NCBI GenBank assembly: GCA_958296075.1
Contig: CATQHW010000003.1
Span: 496,001-560,000, forward strand
Length of the DNA: 64,000 nucleotides
Direction: 5' to 3'
Source of the DNA: an uncultured Spirochaetia bacterium
GTDB taxonomy: Bacteria > Spirochaetota > Spirochaetia > SZUA-6 > Bin103
Part shown: piece by piece, positions 52,030 to 59,519 of the stretch
Numbering within the stretch: the stretch's first letter is position 1
How the letters are laid out: each line of letters begins with the position of its first letter
Made by a program: the position numbers and the translations under genes
Notes under the pieces: generated by a model
Told to the model about the DNA's origin: nothing
Seen by the model: only the letters and a program-made list of their open reading frames with translations
Databases searched by the model: none

Positions 52030-53468
52030 TCTACCTCATCGTGGTCGCCTACATCGTATCGGCGATCATGTTCGTGTTCGGACTGAAGATGCTGGGCAGG
52101 GCGACCACCGCCCGGCGCGGCAACGGCCTCTCCTCGCTGGGGATGCTCATCGCCGTCATGGCCACCGTGCTGAGCATCATCGACAGCATCCGGGTCGAGT
52201 GGGTGGTGCTGGCGGCCGTGATCGGCGCCGGCATCGGCGTCGCCGCCTCCCGGCTGGTGAAGATGACCGCCATGCCGGAGATGGTAGCGCTGTTCAACGG
52301 CTTCGGCGGTCTGGCCAGCCTGCTGGTCGGCTGGGGCACCTTTCAGGCGGCCGCCGACCGGTTCGGCGTCGGCTTTCAGACGCAGGCGGTCGATCCGGCC
52401 CAGTTCACGCAGGCGCTGGGCGGCGGGTTCAGCGCCGCCACCATCTATCTGGCGATCCTGATCGGCGGCGTCACCTTCACCGGCAGCATCATCGCCTGGG
52501 GCAAGCTGTCCGAGGTGGTCACCTCGCGGCCGGTGCTGTTCCCGCTGCAGCAGGTGGTCAACGCGCTGGTGCTACTGGCCATCGTGGCCGGCGGCGTCTG
52601 GTTCACCGTCGCGCCCGACCAGTACTGGATCGCGGTCGCGGTGACCGGGCTCGCCTTCGTGCTCGGCATCATGGCCGTCATAGCCATCGGCGGCGCCGAC
52701 ATGCCGGTAGTGATCTCGCTCCTGAACAGCTACTCCGGCCTGGCCGCGTGCGCCGCCGGCTTCGTGATCTCCAACAACCTGCTGATAATCACCGGCGCGC
52801 TGGTGGGCGCCAGCGGCATCGTCCTGACGTCGATCATGTGCAAGGCGATGAACCGGTCGCTCACCAACGTGCTGTTCTCGGGCTTCGGCGCCGGCGGCGG
52901 CACGACCGCGGGCGGCAAGGGCATTCAGGGCGAGGCGAAGTCGATGAGCACCGAGGACGCCTACTACATCCTGGAGGCGGCCCGCTCGGTGATCGTCATC
53001 CCCGGCTACGGCATGGCGGTGGCGCAGGCGCAGCATGCGGTCCGCGAGCTGGGCGACCTGCTGGAGCACAACGGAGCCGAGGTGAAGTACGCGATCCACC
53101 CGGTGGCCGGCCGCATGCCGGGCCACATGAACGTGCTGCTGGCGGAGGCGAACGTGCCGTACGAGCAGCTCGCGGAGATGGATGACGTCAACCCGACGAT
53201 GGAGACCGTCGACGTGGCGATCGTGATCGGCGCCAACGACGTGGTCAATCCGGCCGCGCGGGAGGACGAGGGCAGCCCGATCTACGGGATGCCGATCATC
53301 AACGCCGACTCGGCGCGCACCTGTTTCGTCCTCAAGCGGTCGATGGCCTCCGGGTTCGCCGGCATCGACAACCCGCTGTTCTTCAAGGACAACTCGTACA
53401 TGATCTTCGGCGACGCCAAGGCGACCGTGGAGTCGATGGCCGGCGAGTTCAAGGAGAGCGCGGCCTAG
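52026..53468 (+). CDS. pntB: NAD(P) transhydrogenase subunit beta
   Basis: A 480-residue protein with eight or nine membrane helices (dII) then the NADP-binding domain (dIII). MPEMVALFNGFGGLAS is a hallmark of the membrane part; SVIVIPGYGMAVAQAQHAV is the NADP-binding fingerprint, with KYAIHPVAGRMPGHMNVLLAEA and DVVNPAA following. GTG 52026 overlaps pntAB by 4 bases. All three chains are present, so the window encodes a complete transhydrogenase. Confidence 0.96.
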   Translation: MIYLIVVAYIVSAIMFVFGLKMLGRATTARRGNGLSSLGMLIAVMATVLSIIDSIRVEWVVLAAVIGAGIGVAASRLVKMTAMPEMVALFNGFGGLASLLVGWGTFQAAADRFGVGFQTQAVDPAQFTQALGGGFSAATIYLAILIGGVTFTGSIIAWGKLSEVVTSRPVLFPLQQVVNALVLLAIVAGGVWFTVAPDQYWIAVAVTGLAFVLGIMAVIAIGGADMPVVISLLNSYSGLAACAAGFVISNNLLIITGALVGASGIVLTSIMCKAMNRSLTNVLFSGFGAGGGTTAGGKGIQGEAKSMSTEDAYYILEAARSVIVIPGYGMAVAQAQHAVRELGDLLEHNGAEVKYAIHPVAGRMPGHMNVLLAEANVPYEQLAEMDDVNPTMETVDVAIVIGANDVVNPAAREDEGSPIYGMPIINADSARTCFVLKRSMASGFAGIDNPLFFKDNSYMIFGDAKATVESMAGEFKESAA

Positions 53469-53504
53469 GCCCACCACAGTTTCGTCGCGCTCAGGAGCTC
53501 GTCG

Positions 53505-53805
53505 CGCTCAGGGCGTCGGGACGGCGTCGGACTGAACCAACTCGGCGCCCCGGAACACCAGCGACAGGCCGGTGAACCGGACCGTGGGATACTGCCGGCG
53601 GAGCGCGGTCATAGTAGGCGTTCAGCATCGTCAGCCACAGCGTCTTGCCGAACCGCCGCGGCCGGATGAAGAACACGAAGCGCTCCCGCTCCAGGTCGCG
53701 GATGAAGCGCGTCTTGTCGACGTACAGGCAGCCGTCGAGCCGAATGCTGCGAAAATTGGCGCGTCCGTACGGGATCGGCGGATGCTGAACCGACGCGGCT
53801 GACAC
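53505..53805 (-). pseudogene. Internally deleted, frameshifted AAA/PD-(D/E)XK gene
   Basis: The start looks normal (PPIPYGRANFRSIRLDG, YVDKTRF, RPRRFGKTLWLTMLNAYYDR). Near 53611 the sequence jumps to the very end of such a gene in another frame, reading LRRQYPTVRFTGLSLVFRGAELVQ, like the tail of the 38807 gene. All of the middle is lost, so this is a relic. The pattern, start plus tail kept and centre lost, echoes the gene at 48360. Confidence 0.82.
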
Positions 53806-53908
53806 GGCTATCTTCTCGTACGACGTTTGAGCGAGTTTGGCAGCAGCTCCGTAGCGCTGTCCATCCCGCCGGCACTCCGGACGACGCGCCGTTGACGCCC
53901 CCGCGCGA

Positions 53909-53938
53909 TTGACACGCTCAGACCCGAGCCTCTACCGT
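53909..53938 (+). promoter_or_regulatory. Possible promoter of the Phd/VapC-like pair
   Basis: A perfect -35 TTGACA (53909-53914) is followed after 18 bases by a weak -10 TACCGT (53933-53938). If right, translation cannot begin at GTG 53937 and the start would be TTG 53949. Inverted repeats around TTGTCTAACACAA at 53948-53960 may be an operator. Confidence 0.38.
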
Positions 53939-54203
53939 GTCAGGCACGTTGTCTAACACAAGGTCGCTCAGCGTACGCCACGTCCAGCATCACCTCGCCG
54001 CCGTGCTTGCCGACGTCGAAGCAGGCGAGGAGATTGAGGTGGTTCGCCATGGCCGGCCCGTCGCCCGCATCGTGCCGCTCCCGCCTACCTCGCAGGCGTG
54101 CGACTGGAGTGACGCAGAGAAGCGTCTGCAGGCGGTCTACCCGATTCCCATCAGCGGCTCGCCTGCAGCGCAGCTCATTGCGGAGGGTCGCGGAGAACGG
54201 TGA
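53937..54203 (+). CDS. Phd/YefM-like antitoxin
   Basis: A protein of up to 88 residues. LSVRHVQHHLAAVLADVEAGEEIEVVRHGRPVARIVPL is the Phd/YefM fold that binds DNA and represses its own operon. GTG 53937 gives the longest form; TTG 53949 gives 84 residues and fits the predicted promoter better. Its stop overlaps the GTG of the next gene, whose first part is a PIN-domain toxin, so the original operon was an antitoxin-VapC pair. With the toxin broken, the antitoxin may be free-standing or decaying. Confidence 0.82.
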   Translation: MSGTLSNTRSLSVRHVQHHLAAVLADVEAGEEIEVVRHGRPVARIVPLPPTSQACDWSDAEKRLQAVYPIPISGSPAAQLIAEGRGER

Positions 54204-54919
54204 GTCTCTACTACGACGCCGGCGTGATCGTGAAACTCTACGCACGTGAAGACCTGAGTGATGTCGTCACCCGTCAGGGTCACGCGGTGGTAGTAAACCG
54301 CCTGCATGAAATCGAGATGCGAAATGCGCTGCGTCTAAAGCGGTTTCGCGACGAGATCGACGCCGGTCAACTCGCGGCATCGCTGGGCATGATCGCCACC
54401 GACTTCCCCGGGAATGAACCGGACCGTCCCTCGGCGGAGGCCGGCATGACGGCGATGCTGGCGGTAGCTGCCGGCAACGTGCGGCGGAAGGTCGCGGAGG
54501 TCGCCGGCGACCGGCCGGAGGTGAAGGCCTGGATCATGGCACGGATGCGCGGCATGTATACCGGGATGGACGACGACGACCGCTTCACGGCGGAAGACTA
54601 CGGCCGGGTGATCGACGAAATGCGCGCCGAGGCGGAGGCCGCGAAGGCGCCGCCGAAGACGCGTAGAGGCGGACGCGGACGCGGACGCGGACAACACGTC
54701 CGTCGCGGACGTGGTAAGGCAGTGTTTGGCCGCCGAGCTTCCCAGAATGGCGGACCGGCGGCGGAAGCGCCGGACACGCGGCCGGATATCGGCGGCGGAA
54801 TCGTGACCGCGCCGACGATCGAAGACCTGCGCCGCGCCCTGGACAACCTGCGCGCGACCGCCGGTGCCAGACGCCGGATACGTGCTGGAAGGCCGCTACG
54901 CCGCCGTCGGCGGAGGTGA
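54200..54919 (+). CDS. Chimeric ORF: truncated VapC-like PIN domain joined to unknown sequence
   Basis: Residues 1-70 (YYDAGVIVKLYAREDLS, HEIEMRNALRLKRFRDEID) are the start of a PIN-domain toxin with its first acidic residues. From about base 54408 the family match stops, and the conserved later aspartates are missing. The rest (MTAMLAVAAGNVRRKVAEVAGD, then Gly/Arg-rich sequence) has no known relative. A CGGACG repeat at 54670 makes a GRGRGRG run. The frame one base over in the second half also looks protein-like, so the ORF may cross two genes. It is unlikely to be an active ribonuclease. Confidence 0.62.
   Translation: MSLYYDAGVIVKLYAREDLSDVVTRQGHAVVVNRLHEIEMRNALRLKRFRDEIDAGQLAASLGMIATDFPGNEPDRPSAEAGMTAMLAVAAGNVRRKVAEVAGDRPEVKAWIMARMRGMYTGMDDDDRFTAEDYGRVIDEMRAEAEAAKAPPKTRRGGRGRGRGQHVRRGRGKAVFGRRASQNGGPAAEAPDTRPDIGGGIVTAPTIEDLRRALDNLRATAGARRRIRAGRPLRRRRRR
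54670..54692. repeat. CGGACG tandem repeat
   Basis: Nearly four head-to-tail copies of the 6-base unit CGGACG. A whole-codon unit, so changes in copy number would not shift the frame. It encodes Gly-Arg repeats in the chimeric ORF and Asp-Ala repeats in the next frame. Confidence 0.88.
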
Positions 54920-54923
54920 CGCC

Positions 54924-55115
54924 ATGACGGCATCGTGTGGAGGTCGAGTAGTCGAAACACCGGCGTTGGTCGGTGTCTGCCGGGGATGGTCGCTCGGCAC
55001 TGATGAGACAGACCAGGGGATTACCGTGGAACCGTGGAAAGTGAGTCCAGAAATGGAAGCTTCGATGCGGGATCGGAAGCGTATCGAGGACATGATCGCC
55101 AAGGGGGTGTTCCGT
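54924..55115 (+). pseudogene. Small membrane-protein gene, 5' part, split by the insertion element
   Basis: The frame carrying EPWKVSPEMEASMRDRKRIEDMIAKGVFR runs into the insertion element at 55116. Removing the element and one target copy joins it in frame to GNMGSFWTQIGIMFGVAFVVFVVAAAVGVSM at 56391-56486. The rebuilt protein has a charged N-terminal part and one membrane helix at its end. The start codon is uncertain (ATG 54924 or a GTG near 55026). Its function is unknown; phage-like small membrane proteins look similar. Confidence 0.7.
55106..55115. repeat. Target-site duplication, left copy
   Basis: GGTGTTCCGT, repeated exactly at the right side of the insertion sequence. It lies in the coding frame of the split membrane-protein gene (as part of GVFR). 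Confidence 0.93.
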
Positions 55116-56380
55116 CAGGGCAATCGACTGAATTTTTGGGGGATGACAAGCGTGGTCTGATTGGTATTCTCTTATAGAGCAATAGCATGGCTCTGGGAGG
55201 GACAAGCAGATGAGCGCAGTTCAATCCGCAGATTCCGAGCACACCATCGAGTTCTTGGACAGCTTCGCCGACCTGGACGACCCGCGCCAACAGGCCAAGG
55301 TGCTCTATCCGTTGGAGGAGATCTTGCTGCTGTGTCTGTGCGCGGTGCTCAGTGGCGCCGATTGCTGGGTGGATGTCGCCCTCTACGGCCGGCAGCGGCT
55401 GGCATTCCTGCGCCGCTTCTTGCCGTTCAAACACGGGGTCCCGTCGCATGACCAACTGGGGATCGTGTTCGCCAAGCTGGACGCCAAGCAGTTCCAGAGC
55501 TGTTTCATCGGCTGGGTGGAGCGGTTCACGACCGCGGTGCGCGGGGTAGTGGCGGTAGACGGCAAAACCATGCGCCGTTCGTTCGACCGCGCCGCCGGGC
55601 AGGGGCCGATCCATATGATCTCGGCGTGGAGTGCACGCCAACGGCTGGTGTTGGGGCAACGCAAGGTGGACCGGAAGTCCAACGAGATCACCGCGATCCC
55701 GAAGCTGCTGGAGTTGCTGGAGCTCCGGGGTGCGGTGCTGACCCTCGATGCGCTGGGCACGCAGCGTGCCATCGCCGCCCAGATCGTTGCCCAGGAAGCG
55801 GATTATGTGTTGGGGCTGAAAGGAAATCAGGGGACCCTGCACGAAGAGGTGGCGCTGCTGTTCGACGAACAGCAGGACGGCTTTGCCGGGCACGAGGTCA
55901 GCGAGCATCGCACCCGCCAGAAAGACCACGGGCGCTTGGAGACGCGGCGTGTGGTAGCGACCGAGCAGATCGGGTGGCTGCAGGACAGCCACGCTTGGCC
56001 GGGGCTGCGCAGCATCGCGAAGGTGGAGAGCCGGCGTGAGTTGCTGGTCGAGGGCAAGGTCGAACAGGAGACGCGGTACTATCTGAGTTCGTTGCCGGGC
56101 GACGCGGAACAGATCGGCACGGCAGTGCGGAGCCACTGGGGGGTTGAGAATGGGCTGCACTGGGTGATGGACATGGTATTTCGGGACGACGAGTGCCGCA
56201 TACGAACCCAGCACGCTCCGGCGAACTTCGCCACCATCAAGCATATGGCCAGCAATCTGCTGCGGCGCGGCAAGGGCAGGCACAGCATGCGATCCAGTCG
56301 CCACCTCGCGGCGTGGAATGAGGACTTCCTCTACTCGCTCCTCACCAAGTAATGCTGCTGCTGTTCAGTCGATTGCCCTG
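55116..56380 (+). mobile_element. Complete ISAs1-family insertion sequence, 1265 bp
   Basis: The ends are perfect 17-base inverted repeats: CAGGGCAATCGACTGAA at 55116-55132 and its complement at 56364-56380. Direct copies of GGTGTTCCGT flank it (55106-55115 and 56381-56390), a 10-base target duplication typical of this family. It contains one transposase gene. The intact ends and duplication show a recent insertion. Confidence 0.96.
55210..56352 (+). CDS. ISAs1-family transposase
   Basis: A 380-residue DDE transposase with no breaks. The likely acidic triad is Asp117 in VAVDGKTMRRS, Asp180 in TLDALGTQ and Glu313 in HWGVENGLHWVMD. FLDSFADLDDPRQ near the start is the family signature for the N-terminal DUF4372-like segment. 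A good GGGAGGG site precedes ATG 55210, and TATAGA at 55173 may be the -10. The element should be able to move. Confidence 0.95.
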   Translation: MSAVQSADSEHTIEFLDSFADLDDPRQQAKVLYPLEEILLLCLCAVLSGADCWVDVALYGRQRLAFLRRFLPFKHGVPSHDQLGIVFAKLDAKQFQSCFIGWVERFTTAVRGVVAVDGKTMRRSFDRAAGQGPIHMISAWSARQRLVLGQRKVDRKSNEITAIPKLLELLELRGAVLTLDALGTQRAIAAQIVAQEADYVLGLKGNQGTLHEEVALLFDEQQDGFAGHEVSEHRTRQKDHGRLETRRVVATEQIGWLQDSHAWPGLRSIAKVESRRELLVEGKVEQETRYYLSSLPGDAEQIGTAVRSHWGVENGLHWVMDMVFRDDECRIRTQHAPANFATIKHMASNLLRRGKGRHSMRSSRHLAAWNEDFLYSLLTK

Positions 56381-56390
56381 GGTGTTCCGT
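56381..56390. repeat. Target-site duplication, right copy
   Basis: GGTGTTCCGT, identical to 55106-55115. Collapsing the two copies restores one continuous frame across the split gene. Confidence 0.93.
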
Positions 56391-56486
56391 GGGAACATGG
56401 GATCGTTCTGGACTCAGATCGGTATCATGTTTGGGGTTGCCTTTGTCGTGTTCGTGGTAGCGGCGGCGGTAGGAGTCTCAATGTGA
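56391..56486 (+). pseudogene. Small membrane-protein gene, 3' part, right of the insertion element
   Basis: Continuation of the frame cut at 55115: GNMGSFWTQIGIMFGVAFVV with a membrane helix, ending at TGA 56484-56486. Its stop overlaps GTG 56483, the start of the next small ORF. Confidence 0.72.
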
Positions 56487-56566
56487 AGAAGAGCTACTGG
56501 CGGCTGTCCGCGACCGGCGACGGATCGACCCTGCACGCGACCGCCAAGCACGCCGGCGACGCTTGA
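56483..56566 (+). CDS. 27-residue small ORF
   Basis: GTG 56483 overlaps the upstream stop, and the TGA overlaps TTG 56563 of the next ORF. The product (MKKSYWRLSATGDGSTLHATAKHAGDA) has no recognisable family. Overlaps on both sides suggest a compact, phage-like gene string, but with so short a frame the evidence is thin. Confidence 0.35.
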   Translation: MKKSYWRLSATGDGSTLHATAKHAGDA

Positions 56567-56820
56567 ACGCCCTGCGCCGCTTCGTGGTGGCGGAGGCGCA
56601 CGCGCTGACGCATGGCGGAGAGGCGGAGGCCATGACCGCCGCCGAGACCGAGGCCGCCGGCGCGGCCGCGCGTCGCCTTGACCTGTCCGCTGAGAACGTC
56701 GAGGTCGCGCGCTGGATGGCGGCGGCGCTGAGCGTGGCATCCGGCCGGCCGGTGACCGCGATCGACGTGGACGAAACGCCAGGAGCGCCGCCGAGATCGA
56801 GGCCGCTTACGCGACGCTGA
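56563..56820 (+). CDS. Small helical ORF of unknown function
   Basis: An 85-residue frame starting at TTG 56563, which overlaps the previous stop. The sequence is mostly helical and Ala/Glu-rich (TAAETEAAGAAARRLDLSAENVEVARWMAAALSV). No family is recognised. It may be part of a phage-like remnant that ends next to the methyltransferase gene; 43 bases separate it from the following ATG. Confidence 0.42.
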   Translation: MNALRRFVVAEAHALTHGGEAEAMTAAETEAAGAAARRLDLSAENVEVARWMAAALSVASGRPVTAIDVDETPGAPPRSRPLTRR

Positions 56821-56862
56821 CGAAGCGGACGGCCGCACGGCCGGCCGGCCGGAGACGAACGC

Positions 56863-57891
56863 ATGAGCAAGCGCAAGCGCCCCTGCGCCGCGTGCGCCGG
56901 CTGTGGCTACGCCGACCCTGAGCCGCACGACCCCAGATATGAGCCGTCCCCGCGCCGGTTCTGCGCCGCTTGCGCCGGTACCGGTTGGGACTACCGAACG
57001 CCGGCGAAGGTGCGCATGAGCGACGCCACGGCGGCGCGCGTGCTGGCCGGCATGGCGGAAGCCGAGGCGCGACCGACCGAGCGTGACGGCGCGGTTGCAG
57101 GGTTGCCGGCTGACGGCTTAGGCTGCGCGGCCGTGGGCGAAACTCCGCCCTGGTACCGCGTCTGGTTCGACTCTCCGTACTACGGGATCCTCTATGGCGA
57201 CCGCGATCAGGCCGAGGCGGACGCCTTCATCCGCCGTCTGGCGCGCACCCTGCGGGCGCAGCCGCCGGCCGCAGCGCTGGACGTGGCGTGCGGCACCGGC
57301 CGGCACGCGGTGGTGCTGGCCGACCTGGGTTACGACGTGCTGGGAATCGACCTGTCGGCGCCCAGCATCGCCGCCGCGCGGCGGCGCGCGCGCCCCAACC
57401 TGCGCTTCCAGGTCCTGGACATGCGGGCGATCGAGTGGCGGGAGCGTTTCGACGCCGCACTCAACCTGTTCACCAGCTTCGGCTACTTCGGCGCCGAAGA
57501 CGACGAACGGCGCGTGCTGGCCGGCATCCGGCGCGCCCTGCGGCCCGGCGGCGAGCTGGTGATCGACTTCCTCAACGCCGCGCGGACCGTCGCCGAGCTG
57601 GTGCCGCGCGAGCGAACCGAGCGCGGCGGCATCGCCTTCGACATCACCCGCGAGCTGGCCGATCGCACGATCGTCAAGACGATCGAGGTCGACGACCCCC
57701 GGCGGCCGGCCGGCCATCCGCGCCCGCGCTTCCAGGAGCGCGTGCGCGCCCTGAGCGCCGGCACCCTGCGCGGCTACCTGCAGGACGCCGGCCTGCCCGT
57801 CGAGCGGTGCTACGGCGACTACGCGCTCAACCCGTTCCGCCCGGACGTCTCCGACCGGCTGATCCTGGTGGCGCGCAAGCCGGAACGCTGA
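56863..57891 (+). CDS. Class I methyltransferase (NmbA-like) with a zinc-binding N-terminal extension
   Basis: A 342-residue frame in two parts. Residues 1-85 have two CxxC-type pairs (CAACAGCG, CAACAGTG) like DnaJ-type or phage zinc proteins. The rest is a normal SAM methyltransferase: TPPWYRVWFDSPYYGILYG, the SAM loop ALDVACGTGRHAVVLA, then LGIDLS, with an aromatic-rich FTSFGYFG. GTG 57133 alone would give a standard 252-residue enzyme. The adjacent bshC and bshA genes make an N-methyl-bacillithiol synthase (NmbA-like) role plausible. The N-terminal part may be a leftover phage-like ORF fused by deletion. Confidence 0.72.
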   Translation: MSKRKRPCAACAGCGYADPEPHDPRYEPSPRRFCAACAGTGWDYRTPAKVRMSDATAARVLAGMAEAEARPTERDGAVAGLPADGLGCAAVGETPPWYRVWFDSPYYGILYGDRDQAEADAFIRRLARTLRAQPPAAALDVACGTGRHAVVLADLGYDVLGIDLSAPSIAAARRRARPNLRFQVLDMRAIEWRERFDAALNLFTSFGYFGAEDDERRVLAGIRRALRPGGELVIDFLNAARTVAELVPRERTERGGIAFDITRELADRTIVKTIEVDDPRRPAGHPRPRFQERVRALSAGTLRGYLQDAGLPVERCYGDYALNPFRPDVSDRLILVARKPER

Positions 57892-57896
57892 CGCCG

Positions 57897-59498
57897 ATGC
57901 CGGCCACCGGCGCCCGTATCGACACGGTGCCGCTCTCGCTGCTCCACCCGGGCCATGCCCTGCTGCGCGACTTGGCGGCCGGCTCGCCGGCCGCCGCGCG
58001 GTTCTTCACGGTCCCGCCGGGGGAGCCGGCCGCGGCGCTGCAGCACGCCGCCCGGTCGCGGTCCGGCCCTTCCCCTCTGCCCGCCCCGGTGGCGCAGGCG
58101 CTTGCCGCTCACCAGCGCCGGTGCGACGGAGACGACCGGTCGACCGCCAACGCCGAGGCGCTGGCCGCCGGCCGGGCGTCCTGCGTCGTCACCGGCCAGC
58201 AGGCCGGGCTGCTCGGCGGCCCGGTCTACACCGCCTACAAGATCGCCACCGCGGTGCGGCTGGCGCGCCGGGCGGCCGAGCGCACCGGCCGGCCGTGCGT
58301 GCCGGTGTTCTGGCTCGCGTCCGAAGACCACGATATCGGCGAGGCCAACCACACCTTCGGCACCAAGCTGGACGGCGAGATCGGCCGCGTCTCCTTTCGC
58401 GCCGCCGGCGGGCGCGAGCTGCGCCGGCTGCCGCTCGACGCGCAGGTGACCGGCAGCGTCGCCCGCTACTTCGGCGACCTGCTCCCGGCCGGCGACCGGC
58501 GCCGCGCGCGCGCTCCGTACGCGCCGGACGGAGCGCAGAGCTATACCGGCTGGGTGGCGCGGAGCTGGATGCGGCTGTTCGCCGGCGCCGGTCTGGTGAT
58601 CGTCGAGCCGGCGCTCCTGCGGCCGGCGTGCGGGGCGCTATTCGAGCGCGCGCTCGAACAGCGCCCCGCGGTCGCCGGGGCGCTGGCCGCGGTAGCCGGC
58701 GAGCTGGCCGCCGCCGGCTACCGGGCGCCGCTCGACCCGGCCGCCGCCGGCGTCCCGTTCCGCATCGAAGCGGACGGCGCGCGCGTGCGCGTCGCCGACG
58801 CTGCCGCCGAGTTGCGCCGCGGCGGCGTCGATCCGGCCGCCCTGTCGACCGACGCGGCGCTGCGCCCGATCTTCGCCGACGCGCTGCTGCCCAATCTTGC
58901 GCACGTCGTCGGCGTCGGCGAGCTCGCCTACCACGCCATGCTGAAGCCGCTCTACGCCCTGTTCGGGGTGGCGCAGCCGGCCGTGCTGCCGCGGCGCAGC
59001 CTCACCTTCCTGACCGTCGGCGAGGCGGAGGCGCTCGACCGCTACGCGGTCGCCGTGCGGGAGGCGCTGGCCGGCGAAGCGCATCCCGGCGCGGCGACTG
59101 CCCGGCTGCTCGGCGCCGGCGAAGCGGCCGAGTTCGAGCGGGCCGCGGCGGGCATCCGCGCGGCGTTCGAGCCGCTCGCCGGCCGCGTCGGCGGCGTCGA
59201 TCCGGGGCTGGCGCGCACCTGGCAACGCTCCCGCGACCACGCCCTGCTTGGCCTGGCCCGCCTGCGGTCGCGCACCGGCCGCGCCGTACTGGCGCGCCGC
59301 GGTTATTCGCGCGCCGCGCTGCACCGGCTGCTCAACCAGATCCGCCCGCGCGGCCGGCCGCAGGAGCGGGTCTTTCCCGTGCCCCACTTCCTTGCCCGAT
59401 TCGGCGCGGCATTCCTCGACGCGTGCTTGATCGACGAGCCGGCCGGCCCGTTTACTCACGAAGTGGTGACCCTGCCGGCCGCACCGGATGGACCATGA
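57897..59498 (+). CDS. bshC: Bacillithiol synthase, cysteine-adding enzyme
   Basis: A 533-residue BshC. It adds cysteine to glucosaminyl-malate, the last core step of bacillithiol synthesis. Marker motifs are VVTGQQAGLLGGPVYTAYKIATAVRLA, FWLASEDHDIGEANH, and later GVGELAYHAMLKPLYALF. The C-terminal coiled-coil region is present (about residues 375-450). The ATG at 57897 lies 5 bases after the methyltransferase stop. The family length is 520-550 residues. Confidence 0.95.
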   Translation: MPATGARIDTVPLSLLHPGHALLRDLAAGSPAAARFFTVPPGEPAAALQHAARSRSGPSPLPAPVAQALAAHQRRCDGDDRSTANAEALAAGRASCVVTGQQAGLLGGPVYTAYKIATAVRLARRAAERTGRPCVPVFWLASEDHDIGEANHTFGTKLDGEIGRVSFRAAGGRELRRLPLDAQVTGSVARYFGDLLPAGDRRRARAPYAPDGAQSYTGWVARSWMRLFAGAGLVIVEPALLRPACGALFERALEQRPAVAGALAAVAGELAAAGYRAPLDPAAAGVPFRIEADGARVRVADAAAELRRGGVDPAALSTDAALRPIFADALLPNLAHVVGVGELAYHAMLKPLYALFGVAQPAVLPRRSLTFLTVGEAEALDRYAVAVREALAGEAHPGAATARLLGAGEAAEFERAAAGIRAAFEPLAGRVGGVDPGLARTWQRSRDHALLGLARLRSRTGRAVLARRGYSRAALHRLLNQIRPRGRPQERVFPVPHFLARFGAAFLDACLIDEPAGPFTHEVVTLPAAPDGP

Positions 59499-59519
59499 GC
59501 TGCCCGCTGTGAGCGCGCC

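Noticed and set aside
53484-53516. Repeated TCGTCGCGCTCAGG pair after pntB as an attachment site
   Set aside because: Two short copies only 16 bases apart, no integrase gene and no tRNA; more likely a local slip during decay of the AAA/nuclease gene.
54670-54692. Short tandem repeats as a CRISPR-like or phase-variable tract
   Set aside because: The unit is 6 bases with no spacers, and copy changes keep the frame; only a simple repeat.
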